Source: Alphaproteobacteria bacterium (lineage in GTDB: Bacteria > Pseudomonadota > Alphaproteobacteria > SMXP01). Taken from it: DNA of 6,645 nucleotides. Both the position numbers and the translations under genes were made by a program. Every line of letters begins with the position of its first letter. Position 1 is the first letter of the stretch. The notes under the pieces were generated by a model. That model saw only the letters and a program-made list of their open reading frames with translations. It ran no database searches and was not told where the DNA came from. The stretch is taken from positions 1-6,645 of the forward strand of contig JAJFIM010000194.1 of NCBI GenBank assembly GCA_021774995.1. Direction: 5' to 3'. Shown here piece by piece: positions 5,181 to 6,645 of the stretch.

Positions 5181-5690
5181 ATGTTTGCAAAGCCTAAGAA
5201 ATCCGATGATCCTTCCACAACCAAGAAAATAGAAGTCAACAAACCGGCGGCGGGTAAATCCGGTTCGCGGAGCGCCCCGTCCATCTTCAGCAGCGACGTG
5301 ACGGTGCAAGGCACGCTGCGCTCAGACGGCGATATTCAATTCGACGGTCATATTGAAGGCAATATTTACAGCGATTCCGTCACCATCGGCGAGAAAGCCG
5401 TGATCGTCGGCGAAGTGGTTGCGGGGCACGTGATTGTGCGGGGCCGGGTGAGCGGTTCCGTGCGCGGGCGCAAAGTTCAGCTTCTCGCCTCGGCGCATGT
5501 GGAAGGCGATATTCTCCACAATGGCCTGGCGGTTGAATCAGGCGCTTATTTTGACGGCAATTGCCGCCACGCTGATGACCCCCTTAACGATAAGATGCCT
5601 CAAGCGCCCGGACGGACGCGCGTGAAAGCGGACGATCAATCAAGCGCTGATTCTCTGGCTGGCAAGGCCGGCAGGGCGCTGGCCTCTTAA
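5181..5690 (+). CDS. Bactofilin (polymer-forming cytoskeletal protein)
   Basis: A 169-residue bactofilin. The central domain (about 33-130) is made of short Gly- and Val-rich repeats such as VTVQGTLRSDGDIQFDG and HVEGDILHNGLAVESG, which fold as a right-handed beta-helix. Bactofilins polymerise without nucleotide and act as membrane-associated scaffolds for cell-wall enzymes and morphogenesis. The N-terminal tail is disordered and Lys-rich; its start MFAKPKKS resembles the membrane-targeting start of Caulobacter BacA. The C-terminal tail (132-169) is polar, Pro/Asp/Ser-rich and probably disordered. GAGG (5169-5172) lies 8 nt before the ATG. Many alphaproteobacterial bactofilins sit next to an M23 peptidase gene, but none is seen here. 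The next gene begins 54 bp downstream on the same strand, so co-transcription is likely. Confidence 0.93.
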   Translation: MFAKPKKSDDPSTTKKIEVNKPAAGKSGSRSAPSIFSSDVTVQGTLRSDGDIQFDGHIEGNIYSDSVTIGEKAVIVGEVVAGHVIVRGRVSGSVRGRKVQLLASAHVEGDILHNGLAVESGAYFDGNCRHADDPLNDKMPQAPGRTRVKADDQSSADSLAGKAGRALAS

Positions 5691-5743
5691 AATCGGGCGG
5701 GCCGCGCGTTGCTTGCGCAAGTGGCGGCTTGAGGGGCGATTTT
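5689..5743 (+). promoter_or_regulatory. Imperfect long inverted repeat across the bactofilin-membrane protein gap
   Basis: AAAATCG (5689-5695) pairs with CGATTTT (5737-5743), GCCGC (5701-5705) with GCGGC (5724-5728), and TTGC (5709-5712) with GCAA (5717-5720), giving a bulged hairpin. The left arm overlaps the bactofilin stop codon and the right arm follows directly on the GAGGGG ribosome site (5731-5736) of the next gene. Ribosomes ending bactofilin translation would open it, suggesting translational coupling. The inner part contains mismatches. Confidence 0.4.
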
Positions 5744-5744
5744 C

Positions 5745-6645
5745 ATGAGTGATTCTTTTCTGCCGCGCGCGCGCGAAACCCAGGGCGTCTCCGGCGCGCC
5801 GGTTCTGGCGCTCTTCTCAGTCACATTATTTTTCAGCGCATTGCTGCTCTTTTGGGTGCAGCCGATGTTCGCCAAAATGACCTTGCCTCTGTTGGGCGGA
5901 TCGCCGTCAGTGTGGACAACGGCAATGTTGTTCTTCCAGACAACTCTGCTCGGCGGTTACGCCTATGCGCATTATATAAGCCGGCAATTTTCCATCCGGT
6001 CACAGATTGTTATTCACCTGACTGTTTTGGGCCTGGGCGCTTTGTTTCTTCCCGTGGCGACGATTGAGGGATGGACGCCGCCTTCTGAAGGCGCGCCGTC
6101 TTTATGGTTGATCGGTTTTTACGCATTGTGTATCGGCGCGCCGTTTTTTGCTCTGTCAGCCAGTGCGCCGCTACTGCAAAGATGGTTTTCCCTCTCGCGC
6201 CACCAACACGCCTCCGATCCCTATTTTCTATACAGCTCCAGCAATATCGGCTCTATGTTGGCGCTTCTGGGCTATCCCTTTATTTTGGAGCCCTGGTTGC
6301 GCGTGCAGAGCCAAAGCTGGCTGTGGGGCCTGGGCTATGTCGGATTGATCATGCTTGTCGCAATTTGCGGCGGCGCGTTGTGGCGCCGCGCGGAGGCGCT
6401 AAAAACAGCGCAAGAAGAGGATGCGGGGGTTTCAGAGCCCGCCTCGAAAAAAACAATCCTGCATTGGATCTTGCTGTCCTTCGCGCCCTCGAGCTTGTTG
6501 TTGGGGTTGACGACGTTTATCACGTCCGACGTCGCCTCGGCGCCTTTGTTCTGGGTCATACCTCTTGCTCTCTATCTGCTCAGCTTTATTTTTGTTTTTC
6601 AGCGCCGTCCCTGGTTGAAACACGCTTGGTTCGTGCGCGCGCAGC
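5745..6645 (+). CDS. Membrane-bound spermidine-synthase-like protein, N-terminal membrane half (cut by right edge)
   Basis: Starting at ATG 5745, with GAGGGG 8 nt upstream, 300 codons run to the window edge with no stop. The visible part is a multi-pass membrane domain with about eight helices, roughly at 19-39, 56-76, 87-106, 119-141, 160-182, 192-214, 240-258 and 267-285. Diagnostic blocks are WVQPMFAKMTLPLLGGSPSVW (37-57), the segment DPYFLYSSSNIGS (158-170) and SSLLLGLTTFITSDVASAP (249-267). These belong to proteins annotated as fused MFS/spermidine synthase, where a membrane domain precedes a cytoplasmic spermidine-synthase-like Rossmann domain. The latter would lie beyond the window, so its catalytic residues cannot be judged. 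A charged linker (213-237) joins two membrane segments. Real substrates of this family are poorly known. It is probably in an operon with the bactofilin. Confidence 0.85.
   Translation, partial: MSDSFLPRARETQGVSGAPVLALFSVTLFFSALLLFWVQPMFAKMTLPLLGGSPSVWTTAMLFFQTTLLGGYAYAHYISRQFSIRSQIVIHLTVLGLGALFLPVATIEGWTPPSEGAPSLWLIGFYALCIGAPFFALSASAPLLQRWFSLSRHQHASDPYFLYSSSNIGSMLALLGYPFILEPWLRVQSQSWLWGLGYVGLIMLVAICGGALWRRAEALKTAQEEDAGVSEPASKKTILHWILLSFAPSSLLLGLTTFITSDVASAPLFWVIPLALYLLSFIFVFQRRPWLKHAWFVRAQ

Overview
The window reads like the chromosome of a Gram-negative bacterium, most likely an alphaproteobacterium. The acyl-CoA ligase is of the type often named 3-(methylthio)propionyl-CoA ligase in that class. 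The bactofilin opens with an N-terminus resembling Caulobacter BacA, and two enzymes carry signal peptides. The order cannot be fixed from this sequence. No phage, transposon, CRISPR, tRNA or rRNA signal was found.

Layout. (1) 1-410, minus strand: the N-terminal 136 codons of a DUF1326 protein with a CxCxxxCxC cluster, cut by the window edge. Its putative promoter has a palindrome between -35 and -10. (2) 574-1845, plus: an exported PQQ-dependent sugar (sorbosone-type) dehydrogenase with both expected catalytic residues. (3) 1867-2706, minus, convergent with it: a C-factor/sniffer-like SDR oxidoreductase with a clear N-terminal signal peptide, which is unusual for this family. (4) 2707-3078: a gene-poor stretch containing a ~180-bp island of about 15% GC. 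(5) 3026-3242: a compact unit of an SD-sequestering hairpin, a 25-codon hydrophobic microORF with a perfect Shine-Dalgarno, a GC-rich hairpin and a strong terminator. (6) 3272-4897, minus: a complete AMP-forming acyl-CoA synthetase. (7) 4898-5180: a divergent control region. (8) 5181-5690, plus: a bactofilin. (9) 5745 to the right edge, plus: the membrane half of a membrane-bound spermidine-synthase-like protein, probably co-transcribed with the bactofilin.

How the parts relate. Most genes look like independent units with divergent or convergent neighbours; only bactofilin and the membrane protein look like an operon. The PQQ enzyme and the SDR both appear to be exported oxidoreductases, but nothing shows that they share a pathway. 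The most unusual element is the microORF unit at 3026-3242. Its ribosome binding site is locked by an upstream anti-SD sequence that forms a 10-bp helix with one G.U pair. It is flanked by an AT-rich island and tandem 3' hairpins, an arrangement seen in type I toxin mRNAs, regulated leader peptides and RNA thermosensors. No antisense RNA promoter was found, so its class remains open.
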